DNA from: Melitaea cinxia
Lineage: Eukaryota > Arthropoda > Insecta > Lepidoptera > Nymphalidae
Length of the DNA: 64,000 bases
Direction of reading: 5' to 3'
Assembly (NCBI RefSeq): GCF_905220565.1
Contig: NC_059396.1
Location: 17,357,206-17,421,205, forward strand
Numbering within the stretch: the first letter of the stretch is position 1; every line of letters begins with the position of its first letter. Below the pieces are notes generated by a model that searched no databases, was not told the origin of the DNA, and was given only the letters and a program-made list of their open reading frames with translations. The position numbers and the translations under genes were made by a program. Shown in pieces: positions 36,220 to 47,514 of this stretch.

Positions 36220-37200
36220 GCACGTTTTAATTCGCAAGTTTTCGGCTTGATGAGTGCCTCCTTGAAGAAGGACCGGGGAGAGGATCGTGACGAGACTCTT
36301 GATAGGGACAATAAAAATCTTGAAGGTGGGGCGTTTCTTGCAGGAAATTAGCTGTCACATTACGTACCTATTAACGGTTCGTTATGTCCCGGGCTGATCA
36401 ACTCCGATCGAAGTTCCGCGGGCGTGTTCGGGTTCGTGCCTCTAATTTATCGCGTCATGATGAATGTTTGTTTTGACTGACTTTGTGTAATGAGGTGTGA
36501 CATAATTCACACTTGGAACAGCGAACTAGTTGTTGAATTTAGTTCGCTCGTTTAGTCAAGTAATTAGTTACGAGATTATGTGTTAATAAATGTTATAGAT
36601 ACAAAGCGTTAATACGTATAATTAAAGGTATGTTAAAATTGTTTTTATTTATAACCGTTTTTCATTTACTATTTTACTTATGAATTTAAAATAACAGTAA
36701 CGTTTGCCAGATGAAGCGTCTTATACGTGCAACCTGGTCCAAAAACTGCTGTGGCTAATGAAAAAGTAAATTGGCTGCCAACTTCGTATTGGCCATTAAA
36801 GAACTCAGTGCGGTCGTTTATTATCTCGTCGGCCATGCATAAAATATCGGACCTTATTACACGAAACTAAATTTCCCTGTACAGCGTCGTTCGGTTCTCC
36901 AAGCCGCTCGAGAACTATACGCCGTCTCCAATAATTCATTGCTGTAATTAAACTGAATCGCAAGCCGGTGCTGCTACATCACCTCGGGCGAATTAAGTTT
37001 ACGCGGGCTAATTATGAGTAATGAGTTGCTTCTCGACGACTTCAATATTCCGTCTGCCCCTGACGGCTGCCGTTAATTTTTATTTTTGCGTCCGAACGTT
37101 TACTATTTCTCCCGGAACGTAACTTCGGTCCAATTAGTTTTCTCGTAGTTGCTAGTAATTGGTTACACTATACGAAAATGTTACTGACGTGATGGTGTCT
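36220..37200. promoter_or_regulatory. Candidate enhancer region with homeodomain sites
   Basis: Two GC-richer, non-repetitive blocks (36220-36480, 36700-37200) lack long open frames. The second holds four TAATTA or TAATTG cores (near 36946, 37010, 37131 and 37155), the consensus of Antennapedia-class homeodomains. Function is inference from composition and motifs only. Confidence 0.3.
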
Positions 37201-37204
37201 TTAT

Positions 37205-39130
37205 AGTCCAAGATCCGATGCCCTCCATACCTAAGCTTTTTTCTGATAGACAAAATATATACAATAGTAGTATTAGTGTGTAAAGTGTAAAAAAATAAGT
37301 ATCAGACTGTATACTCGTATAATAAAATTTATATTTGTTACATTTTGTGCCAAAATATTTTCTTATGCGTTTGTTTGTATATCGATAACTTTGTAAAGCA
37401 AGTTACTTGTATAAGTTTTATATTAGTTTAATGACTTTAGCACAACAAAGTAAAAAATTTACTCAAAGAAATTGATAAATATTTTGTAAGCATTTTAAAA
37501 TATAATCGAATTATTGTCTAGTAATAAATACTGCCGGCAGAACGTGTTTGGCAGTATCAATTTCATATTTTTACAATATTCCTTACAACACACACAGGAA
37601 TCAGCAATGACAAAATACCTAAAGTTATTACCATGTTTATTAACTTTTAGCAGCCAATGTCTGAAAATTGGTCGTCAAGCTAAGTCAGCGGACATATCTA
37701 CGTTCACTGTACACGCTAGTACCACTCTATTGTATATATTTTGTCCATCAGAAAATAAGTCAGGTCTGGGGGGGTCAGGGATCTTACTCTATTACGTTAT
37801 GCTACCTCGAGAATATTTGTACGGTAAGTCGATTATAAAGGGATTTATTTACACAGGCCCTTGTTAGCACGTGTCTAGAAATGTAAGTAGGTTTTGTAGT
37901 ATTATATTATTTTTGGATTGCTATGCTCTATGAAGTATTATTACTTATTTAATATATTATATTATATTAGCATATACGTGTCGGACGAATTTAAACTAAA
38001 ACACGAACATTATGATTGTGAAAAGTTCGAAATTCGAAAAACAAAAAAAAAAATTGGGAGCCATTTGTAATGTTCGTTAGAGAGAGAGCAGACCCACATA
38101 GAGGTGCAATTAGAACAAAGAGTGATAAAAAGAGTTACGAGTGACCGCTTCGAGCAATCGACTCCAATAGAGGGCGTGATAGTGCGGGGCTTTTTTTTTA
38201 GTCCAAAAGCAATACAGACTATAGATACAGATTCAGAATGTCACGGTACGGTTATTAACGTGTATGTAAACAGACCAACAACAAGTTTCAATAAAGTTTT
38301 TAAGCGCTATCGATGTGTTTCGTTTGAATGGATTTTCAAAGCGGGATTAGAGTGTTGATATTTATATAACCAGAGAAATTCGGATAGGATTTATTTCAGT
38401 TTTAATCTCTCCAGATCTCACAATTGTTTTACAAAGATGGATTAAATACGATAAAACATAATCAAGTTGAGTTAGATTAATTATTTTTAGTTTAGCGTTT
38501 TACCACTATTCCTAATTAGTGTAGAGTTAGTTATCTTGTTCCCATTAAAATGGGCTCAGATTGAAGTGTTTTTACTCACCGTGGATATTCTAAAGCCGGT
38601 GCTGCGCTGAGTCCTCGAATTCCTTATTGTATCCTGAAAACAAAAGAGAAATAATATCAGTAATTGCCTGTTCCTAGTGTAATGAAAAATTCTTGAAAAA
38701 CAGCTGTAATAGCCCAGTCGCATCTTGTACTTCGCTACTGTATTAAAAAGAAAATAGTGCTTTTATGCTACGTTTAATAACTTAAATATTATTTTGGAAA
38801 TAAAATTTATAAAACATCTTTAATGCATATAATTTTCATCTGCTTTCAATTTTGTGTGACGCTTCTTAATTAAACTAAATACGACAGAAGTTAAATAGTT
38901 ATATGTTTGTAGAGTTACAAATTGGCACGCTCGTTGTGCACACAAGTACTGCAGCGCTGATTGCAACCTACGTCTTTTGTGCATTTAATGTATCGAAACT
39001 TAAATAAATGTCTAATTAGCAACCAGTTACGTAATATAATAATAGTTTACAAACTTATACATTTATCAAAACAAAATGTGTCAAAGAATAATGATACGAG
39101 TGAAAACACAAATGTGTAGCGTGGATGTAG
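37205..39130. other. A/T-rich DNA, no supportable gene
   Basis: The long frames at 37514-37867 (117 codons) and 38104-38358 (84 codons) show no recognisable domain. I treat them as chance frames. Confidence 0.35.
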
Positions 39131-39138
39131 TATCATTT

Positions 39139-39414
39139 TTAAAGGAATCGATCAGCTAAATTAAAGCCATCAAGTTGGTAAACAGATATGTTTGGCGATA
39201 CCGCATCTAGAAGATGAGGAGAAACGCAATTTGCAGTAAATAAGGGTATCGGTTTAGTGCTATTATCCGCGGCGCGGCGTAACAGCGTAACAGCCGCCTC
39301 GTAAACACGCTCTCCTAATGAGATAGCTGTTGTGACTTGCTCTGTACTTGATATATTAATAACGTAGATCACCGCTCCAGTTCCGTAACCCTGTCGTGCT
39401 ACGTGTGTCAGCAT
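39139..39414 (-). other. Orphan open reading frame, 91 codons
   Basis: The frame starts at ATG with a favourable AACA context, just after a possible acceptor (cttaaccag), and ends at TAA. The peptide has balanced composition (for example GTGAVIYVINISSTEQV) and GC-richer codons than its flanks. I recognise no family, and no poly-A signal is near. It could be a short gene, an exon, or an old insertion remnant. Confidence 0.3.
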
Positions 39415-39939
39415 TGTTTCTGGTTAAGATTGGATTAATAGAATTGCAACACAACTCTATTCGAATGCTAAAATTACATTTGCAAATTACGTATTTCAAA
39501 ACCAGTATATCACACATTGACTTTGAGGTTTTCTGTTTACAGAAACATTTTCAATATGAGTCTCGCATGTTTGCAGATGTTCAGATAGATCGAAATATTA
39601 TGTTTGATTAAAAACCGCAACTACAAATGGCGGATTATTAAATTGTTGTAATAAAATTATTTTACAATTGAAGCGTATATTTGTTTAAAATAAAATAAGT
39701 TTAAAAGAATATATTTTTATTTGGAACGACTTAATATTTTGGCGCAGAGGTAAATTAGACCAAACGAACGAATAGCAGCCGATGCACGAATGAATAAACA
39801 TGAAAGACGAGATTGTTGAGGAAGTTTCGTTGTCAACAAATATTACTTAAAGTTGGAATACTTACAGCCGTGGCAAGCGAAGGAATATGTGCAATATAAT
39901 ACCATTATACTTAGTATTGCAGTTAGCTAAACGGAAATG

Positions 39940-40930
39940 CGCTAAGTTTTGTCCTAATGCGGATTATACAGCTTATCCTTGAGCGGATAAATACAAGGCG
40001 TTTGCCGTCACCCGGCAGACTTGACGGGACAAAGGAGGGACGTCCGAGATGGTTTCTAATTACGACGGAGACCGTTATGCAAATCGGGGGCCGAGGCGAG
40101 GTCCATGTCTCTAATAAACATGCGCTCTTGCGGTCAGACCGCCAAATTGCTTGCCTTTCCATTCTGCCCGCGCGCAATAAAACCACTTTTAGTAGAGAAC
40201 CCACTCTGGACAATTAGTACCCTTTGATCAAACTAAATGCTTTCGGAATTGTTTTTTTTTTTTCTTTTTAAATAACCGAACAAAATAGTTATCTTATTTC
40301 ATCGGACCGTTTATTAAGAGTTCATTCGGAGCCAGTAACACAAGCCAAGCTATTTAGCTGGCAGATGCGTTCCGGCAAATTGAGCGGCGGTCTGAGGAAA
40401 TCGTTAGGTCGTGCCGTGACTTCGTTCGTTCCGAAACTGGGCTAAAAGCTACGCTTAGCCGTCCCTATTCAGTCCATAATTTTTCACGGAAAACTATCCT
40501 GTGGACAGACTGGACGAAAAGGTGTTACTGTTAAAATTCGATCAAAATTTAATATTTTCGTACATTTTATATGAAACGTTTACGAAATTTTTGAACGACT
40601 TCGGCTTCATGGCGTTAAAACTGCCTGAGCTAACATAGAGACTATCGACTGGAAAAATATTCATCTTTCACACGAACGGCAATATTTCCGATTGTATTGG
40701 AACAATCGCCCCCGTTGTGTTCGTATCTCCTGTGACAAAGGGAGGGTGCGAGTAAGCGACCCGGCGACGTTGGGTTATTCGCGCGTGTTTCGGGCTCGTT
40801 GTTTCGATGCGCGTTTGCGAGGAAGTCGTTAGAGCGCCGTTCGTGAGCAAAAAGAACCAGCCCTTGTATCGCATGAAATACTATTTTTTCTAACCGTCGC
40901 ACATTGAGAGCTCTAAGCACTTCCCTTTAA
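39940..40930. promoter_or_regulatory. Cluster of three GC-richer islands, candidate cis-regulatory DNA
   Basis: The islands are about 39940-40215, 40320-40510 and 40640-40930. The first contains the POU octamer ATGCAAAT (40077-40084) and a TAATTA core just upstream. Frames are open on both strands (39923-40217, 40642-40920), as expected of high-GC non-coding blocks, and none resembles a protein. Confidence 0.3.
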
Positions 40931-40934
40931 GCCT

Positions 40935-41545
40935 CCTTTCGAATACCGAACCACTTAATTCTGGGTGTGAGTATTTCTCAGAGAATTTTTCGTTGTCGAA
41001 ACATTTTATTTTAAAGTGAATCAGTTCTGTGTTAATGTATTCGATTAAAACGAAGCGACGTTAACCTGACTATGGAAATGTCCAATTCAATTTTACGGTT
41101 CGATATGAAAGTCAAATGTAATCACATATATCGTGTCAGGTGTTTATAAATCGTCTCTCGGGCGATAGTTTTAATTAACGATATCAACTACGATACGCCG
41201 CTTCTATAAATCTTAGATATCGGGTGACCTGCGCTCCTTTATATAATTTTAATTCATATATTCATTAAGAGATGTTCCACTGTTATCTTTGAATTTGATT
41301 ACGTCACAGTTTAACTGGAGATTTATCTTGAAATGTATAATGAATACAAGAAAATTATTTTGATAAAATTAAAATTATTATATTTATAATTATCTTATTG
41401 ACAGTTTTTTAATAATTTGAAATGAATAACTTATATTTAATAGTATAGAAGAATTTTATTCAATGTTGGGAAATTAAAGTTATAAGAATAACCTGGGATT
41501 TTTTAATTTATATACAGATTATAAACATAATTACATTAACATATG
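40935..41545. other. A/T-rich DNA, nothing recognised
   Basis: Unique A/T-rich sequence without a supportable feature. Confidence 0.4.
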
Positions 41546-41547
41546 CT

Positions 41548-41828
41548 AATAACCGCCATAGTGTAGTGGTGCGAGTAGTCGTTTAAAAAACCGATGGTTT
41601 GCGGGTTCGAATCCCGCTCAGGATGGATATTTGTAGGTATTTTTCTCCGATTTGGATGTCTGTGCTTGTGGGTCGTCCCACGGTGCCTCGGAGAGCATGT
41701 TAAGCGATTATCTTAATCCGACCCGCAGTAGAGCAGCGTGGTATTCACCAAAGTAAGCCTTCAATACTCCATCTATGTGAGAAAGAGGTCTTTGCCCAGC
41801 AGTGGGATGATACAGGCTGAATGCAAAA
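41548..41828 (+). mobile_element. tRNA-derived SINE, near-complete
   Basis: The head has A-box TAGTGTAGTGGTGCGA and B-box GGTTCGAATCC (41603-41613). The body follows in the usual order, with a deletion: 'gtgcctcggagagcatgttaagc', 'cagtagagcagcgtggt', 'gagaaagaggtctttgcccagcagtggg', 'acaggctgaa'. The tRNA-like head should not be annotated as a tRNA gene. Confidence 0.8.
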
Positions 41829-41834
41829 CATATG

Positions 41835-42840
41835 TTATATTTATATGATTATTTTGTTTAAATTTAACAAATACCTACACTAAGAAACTTATTTTGAATA
41901 CAAAAATATACATATGTATATGGTGATTTATCTAGACTTGTTTATTTTTTGAGTAAATATAACATTTTAATTTTAGCATTTTATCAAATTTGACACGTGT
42001 AGTCGATTTAGATTTTTTTTTGTTTATTTAAATCATTAACAGTATTATAATGCATACAAAAAGTTATACAAGCTTTTCATCAAATGAATTTCATTACAGT
42101 TCGGCTCGAGACGTTACCGATTGTTAAATCAAATCTAATTTAGCACGAAACAGTGGGTAAACAAACCAATACTATTCATATCAGCCGGCTATACATACAT
42201 TTAAATTTAATACAATTAATAATATAATTAATGAACGCGAAAACACAATCTATTGACTACGAATGTAATTAAACAATCGTTAGCGAGTTTGTATTAAATA
42301 ATTCACTCGCTTGTATCTACTGTATAACTATGAAAATTTAAAATTATTCACAATTAAATTCGATTACGGCGAGTCGGATTAAAACTGTCAATATATGTAG
42401 TAATTCTGTATTGTATTTGCTTAATGAAATGTCTGTCTGTTTGCCGAATATAATTCGATAATTCAGTCAATTTTATTAAACGTTAAATTTTAATTCATAC
42501 GAATTGGATTACACGATCGTTTCGATTCTGACCAGTCGGGCTGGTGTTTCGTTTGAGGGATTAATTATGTATCAAGTAATATAATGTAGTATCGTAGCGT
42601 GTCGTTCAGCGATAAATAAACTTGTACATACCGCTGACTTTATATAAATATCGACTTTAAATGGATAAAAGAAATGTCTTTTCATCATTGATACTTATTC
42701 GGATTTCGATTATAGGTATGTTTTCTAAAATATTTTCTCGTTATATATATTATTATTATTATTCTTGATTATAAGTTCTTTTACTGATTAAGGAGGTACA
42801 GCGTTTTTATTAATCAGACCGAATTTATTGTGCAAGGAAA
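41835..42840. other. A/T-rich DNA, nothing recognised
   Basis: Unique A/T-rich sequence. No supportable gene. Confidence 0.4.
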
Positions 42841-42843
42841 ATA

Positions 42844-44479
42844 CACTCGCGTGCAACTGAATCGACTCAAGCCGTATATTGGTATAAAAGATCGATTTTT
42901 AGGAAAATGGCTTATCCGATTTTCTTGTTTTTTTTTTGTTTGAAAGCCTAATCTTTTCTCTTAAAAAATGCTATTCTAATGAGAAAAATCGGTTGAGTAT
43001 TTATTGATAAAATTTAATTTGACAGAAATGCATAAAAAATGAAGAAAAATGAAAACAACAACATAATGAATAAAAAAATTATTTTTGATATAAGTAAAGA
43101 AAATTAAAATTTTCTATACTTTTTATTGCCTCCCCTAGCTTTTATAATGGCTTACATGCGATTTTTCATTGATTTTATCACTTTTTTGATAAAATCTTGA
43201 GGTATCGTATTCCATTCTTCCTCTAGCGTAGTTTTGAGCTCAACGATGCTTGATGGAGCCGTATCTCTAGCTCGCACCCTCCGTTTCAGCTCATCCCATA
43301 AATGCTCAATGCAATTCAGATCAGGACTGAGGGCTGGCCACATCATCGTCTCAATATGCACCTCTTGAAGAAACTGGCGAGTAACACTTGCTGTATGGCA
43401 CCGAGCATTATCATGCATCAATAGAAAATCTTCTCCTATGTACCCTGCATAAGGTACAACATGATCGAGGAGAATGTTTTCCACGTACTTTTGAGCTGTT
43501 AGACCACCACTCCGACCACCACCAGGCACGAAAACAAGCTCGGTCATCCCTTCATATGATATTCCAGCCCACATCATAACTGAACCACCGCCATATGATA
43601 CTGTTTCAACGAAACATCATTGCGAGAACCATTTCCCTGGACGCCTGTATACTCGGTCTCGTCTGTCGTTGCCATGGAGACACATTCTGCTATCGTCAAT
43701 GAACAGGTTGGAGCTCCATTGCTCAATAGTCCAATTGAGGTGTTCACGAGCAAATTAAAGTCGGGCTTAACGGTGACCTGCGGTCAGTTTCGGGCCTCTG
43801 GCTGGCCGTTTAGGAGTTAAATTGGATTTCTTCAGCCGTCTTCTAATTAGCCACTGACTGACAGCCACTTCTCGAACCCTTCTGAGCTCCTGTTGCACAT
43901 CAACGCCCGTGAGATACCGATTTCTCAACGAAGTTAAGACAATGAAGCGGTCGTCCGTCTCAGATGTGCTCCGGTGTCTATTGGTTTATGGTCTCCGAAC
44001 GAAGCCACTAGTCTCTTGAAACCTTCTGTATACTCGTGAAACAGCTGATTGGCTCATGTTAAGTTTACGAGCGACTTGCCTGTGATGATGGCCCGCTTGC
44101 AACAAACCAACAACTTGGACCGTTGCTTCTGAGGTAGTGTCCATTGGATCGCGATTTAAATACTGGGAGCTTAAGGAGATGTATACCTGTCAACGTCTGA
44201 CGAGTGATTGATAAAAAATATGGGTCACGTGAGCTTTTATACATGATTTAGTCTCGCAACTCATGGATACCGCAACGAGTAATTTCTGGAACGCTCATGT
44301 TTGACCGTATTTATTTAAAAAGTTTTTCATTGTTTATTTGAAAATGGCTATATTTATGAAAAAAAAAATATATGTCTTTCGAATAAAAAAAGTTTTACAA
44401 AAATCCGATAAGCCATTTTCCGAAAAATCAAACTTATATACCAATATACGGCTTGAGTCGATTCAGTTGCACGCGAGTG
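42844..44479 (-). mobile_element. Full-length Tc1-type DNA transposon with long terminal inverted repeats
   Basis: CACTCGCGTGCAACTGAATC at 42844 and its exact reverse complement ending at 44479 are the outer ends of inverted repeats of about 80 bp. These stay similar inward through 'ggaaaatggcttatc'. The element is flanked by TA on both sides (42842-42843 and 44480-44481), the Tc1/mariner target. The transposase gene lies on the minus strand and is broken, so this copy cannot supply its own enzyme, but its ends look intact. Confidence 0.9.
43152..44144 (-). pseudogene. Tc1-family transposase, inactivated
   Basis: The frame opens with ATG at 44142-44144 and encodes an N-terminal helix-turn-helix (ARKLNMSQSAVSRVYRRF). 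It meets an in-frame TAA after 52 codons (43986-43988), with further frame breaks before the open C-terminal 141 codons (43152-43577). That part carries the catalytic second Asp in HDNARCH and the Glu in IEHLWDELKRR, 34 residues apart, the DD34E spacing of Tc1. The first Asp lies in the broken middle part. The family's usual length is about 340 residues, so the gene was once complete. The plus-strand frames over it are shadows. Confidence 0.9.
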
Positions 44480-44484
44480 TATAT

Positions 44485-45225
44485 AGAAATACAACTAAAG
44501 TTGCGTTGATGCTTGTCAAAATAGAAGTAGAGATAAGAAAAATAAATATTTATGTATTAATAAACAAACTTATTTATATAAAACGCGATATTAACTTGAA
44601 TAATGAAACTGCTACACCGAATTTTGTTTACTTATACATATTAGTACATATTTTTAATATTCGTGATTTATTTTATGTCGCATTAACGTGTCAAGGTGTA
44701 AATAATATTTGTATCATGGTTTTGGGAGGCTGCCAACTTTGTGAAATAACATTAGACTAGCTTTTGCTGGTTGTTTAGAATTTAGAAACTGTTTTGATAT
44801 ATTACACTAACTTATTATAAACGTGCTTACAATCGATTTTAAGCTCATATTTCAGAGATAAGTTTTTAATATAATTATATGTTACTTTTATTTTCTTGTT
44901 GTCAATAAAATACTTGTAACTTTATTGTCTAAGGATATATTACACAGCAGAAGATATCTGAGTCAAAGGCTAGAGAAGTCCGACTTAATAAGTGATTTAG
45001 CCTTATTAAGGTTACAGCTAAAACACTATTAATCTCCAGTAGTATTGTATTCCTGTAAGGGAAGTGCATCTCCTGGGAATGCGCTGTTTTGTCGACGCGA
45101 TTAGCGTAGGCAACGCGCGTGTGATACTGCTGGTGTAGCAAGCGGTCGTAGGTGACAATAACAGCCAGTTTACCCAGTCGTACAGATAATGTCTAGATAA
45201 ATAAGAAGGGTATTCTCGCTTTGCT
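44485..45225. other. A/T-rich DNA, nothing recognised
   Basis: No supportable gene; the long frame beginning at 44338 starts inside the transposon end and has no domain. Confidence 0.4.
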
Positions 45226-45230
45226 CGCTT

Positions 45231-45325
45231 CAGCCAGTAATATCCCACTGCTGGGAATAGGCCTCTGTCCTCATGTAAGAGAGGGGTCAGAGCTCAGTAC
45301 TTTAACCGTTGCGCCAAAGCGTCTT
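45231..45325 (-). mobile_element. Internally deleted SINE
   Basis: On the minus strand a tRNA-like head ('gacgctttggcgcaacggtta') joins directly to the SINE 3' block ('gaggcctattcccagcagtgggatatta'), so most of the body is missing. Confidence 0.6.
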
Positions 45326-45380
45326 CATATAAATAGTAGAAGACTATTCTAATAATCATTTAGAGGTACGAAGTATCATG

Positions 45381-45451
45381 TGGGGTCACCAGTTTGGGGG
45401 AGGTGTATGGAAGAATCAGGGTGTGATCACGTCGGGGTCACCAGTTTGGGG
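45381..45451 (+). repeat. Direct repeat GGGGTCACCAGTTTGGGG
   Basis: The 18-mer occurs at 45382-45399 and 45434-45451, 52 bp apart. It is followed by several 'ggtaa(a)ggtatcggtaagg'-like repeats and a consensus donor-like CAGGTAAGT (about 45504-45512). It may be part of a dispersed repeat; no second copy is in the window. Confidence 0.5.
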
Positions 45452-45519
45452 TTATGAACGGTAAAGGTATCGGTAAGGTTAAATGGTTAAAAGGTAATGG
45501 TATCAGGTAAGTTATATTG

Positions 45520-46140
45520 TAGTAGCCTCATTGGATTACTATTAATCCTTAAGTAATAATAGTTCGATGTGGTAGGTAGCCACAATCATTAAATCAAGTT
45601 TTGCGAAGTTACAAAAATATCACACTAAAATGATATTCACTATTACAATTTTTAACAAGGATTTTTCATTTTCACTACCCCTAATCCGTAGTTTCCTAAC
45701 CATTGGCTCTAAAACCGCTTAAGCTAAAGTACTAAATGTCCTGAGTCTGAAAGATTAATTATTTTAGCTACGAAATATCTATTCCATACATTTCAAGTGT
45801 TCGTAAGTAACCGAAACAAACAATAGCCAAGAAACAAATGATTCGCGTGATAAATTGCCGACAGTAGAAATAACTTCGCTCATTCCTCTGTCCGATTGAT
45901 TGCGGATAATTTCGGCATCAGACTGTTGAGCGAAATTGCCTCCCGTGCGTCCGTGTACTGTGTTATGGTGATTCTTTGTTTACTGTAAGGCAGTTTATCT
46001 TGCATACGTAGTACGATAAAAATGTTAATTTCAATTTCAGTATTTTCTGAATTTTGTTTTGAAATTGTCGAAACTCATAAAAAATTAATTGAATAGTTAC
46101 TTTTTACTATTATTTTAGCAAATATCTATAGTTGTCTCTT
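45520..46140. other. A/T-rich DNA with GC patch 45890-45965
   Basis: Unique sequence; the patch may be a conserved element. No gene. Confidence 0.35.
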
Positions 46141-46145
46141 ACTAG

Positions 46146-46330
46146 TCTATATAAATAAAAATGAATGTTGTTAAGCGCATAACTCGAGAATGGCTCGATC
46201 AATTTGGCTAATTTATTTTTTGCATGTTCCTTAAGGTAAACGGAAGGTTGTAGTAATAATAAAAAAAAAAAAAACAAAATTAATTTTTACTGTAAACTTT
46301 TGACAGAACGAAGTCTGTCTGGCCAGCTAG
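46146..46330 (+). mobile_element. Short non-autonomous Helitron, second family
   Basis: It begins TCTATATAAATAAAAATGAA and ends CTAG (46327-46330) followed by T. The hairpin GACAGA-acgaag-TCTGTC (46302-46319) lies 7 nt before CTAG. A poly-A stretch occupies the middle. The base before the 5' TC is G instead of the usual A, so the left end is slightly degraded. Confidence 0.65.
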
Positions 46331-46683
46331 TAGATAAATAAAAATGTTTAGTCTAAGTTTTTTATTAAACTAATATCAAACTAATAAGCTCATAGTAAAT
46401 AGTCATTATTTAGATCGTTAACTTACTTATTTCACCTCAACAGAGTTGAAAACGTTACAAAATTATTGTAATCAAAATTCAAATAAATATATAGGTATGT
46501 ACTTACATCTAGAGTCTAAGTAAGACTAATGTCTGTTTCCAAACGACTTGACACGCTCGTGTACCACTGAATATTAGAGGCTCATCGAAATTTAACGACA
46601 TGTAAAATGTTTACTTGAACATGTTACAAAGCTACAGCCATACTTAAATCAATATAACTGATATTTTCAGTCAATTCTATTTT

Positions 46684-46905
46684 TAACCGACTTTAAAAAT
46701 GAGGAGGTTACTCAATTCGACCGTATATATATATTTTAATGTATGTTTGGGGATAACTTCGTCGTTTATGAACCGATTTTCATAAGTCTTTTTTTGTTGG
46801 AAAGGAGATGTTCCAACGGTGATACCATGATAAGGAAACCAGGCTCTGGTGATGGTATCCCAGAGAAATCGAAAAGAACTCTCGAAAATCGTAGTGACGA
46901 CTAGT
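46684..46905 (+). repeat. Dispersed repeat family Z, copy 2
   Basis: It starts TTAACCGACTTTAAAAATGA and follows the copy at 22246 block by block to 'atcccagagaaatcga'. Confidence 0.75.
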
Positions 46906-47156
46906 GCGTTTGTTAATGTTTTTCACGCAGCAAACACAATTATTTAAATTAAACAATGTTAGTTATTAAGCATACGAAACAGCTTAGCTTAGAGTTAATC
47001 GAATTTTGTAAGAAAGAAACTAAGATGAAATAGTTTTGGAGAACAACACAACGAGAGCGTGTTCAAATCGAGTTACCAACGCTGATATTTTCGAAAAATA
47101 ATTTGGTGTATGAGAGAAAGTAAGCATTTTGAGGGTACTTACACGTCGAAAGAAAT

Positions 47157-47501
47157 CGCCTCAGCCTGTAATATCCCACTACTGGGGTTAGGCCTCTTTC
47201 CCCATGTAGGAGAAGGATCAGAGCTTAATCCACCACGCTGCTCTAATTCGCGTTGGCAGATATATTCCCCACTATGAGTAACGATCGCTATCAGGTGTAC
47301 ATGATAACAACCGGGACCGACAGCTTAACGTGCTCTCCGAGGCACGGTGGGGAGACCCACAAGGACTCCACAAACACCCAGACTACGGCAAACACCTGTA
47401 GGGCTAATACATATGTTTGTCATGTGCGGGGATCGAACCCGCAACCGCCAGTGCAATAGGTACAATCCATGGCTGTAACCGTTGCGCCAACGCGGCGTCA
47501 A
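47157..47501 (-). mobile_element. Complete tRNA-derived SINE with 12-bp target-site duplication
   Basis: The 345-bp unit is flanked by perfect GTCGAAAGAAAT repeats (47145-47156 and 47502-47513). On the minus strand the order is tRNA-like head (GCGTTGGCGCAACGGTTAC as A-box region, GGTTCGATCCC as B-box), 'tgtttgccgtagtctgggtg', 'cggagagcacgttaagctgtc', 'gatagcgatcgttactcata', and the 3' block 'cagtagtgggatattacaggctga'. This is the reference copy for the SINE fragments elsewhere in the window. Frames at 47253-47702 are artefacts of it. Confidence 0.9.
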
Positions 47502-47514
47502 GTCGAAAGAAATA

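Noticed and set aside
37514..37867. Longest unassigned frame, 117 codons
   Set aside because: It starts at a non-ATG codon, composition follows A/T-rich background, and no domain or gene context is seen.
38104..38358. 84-codon frame of fairly protein-like composition
   Set aside because: No recognised family, start codon not ATG, no splice or poly-A support.
41548..41620. tRNA gene-like sequence
   Set aside because: It is the head of a SINE whose body follows; no proper cloverleaf is retained.
43388..43820. Plus-strand frames across the Tc1 element
   Set aside because: Shadows of the minus-strand transposase pseudogene.
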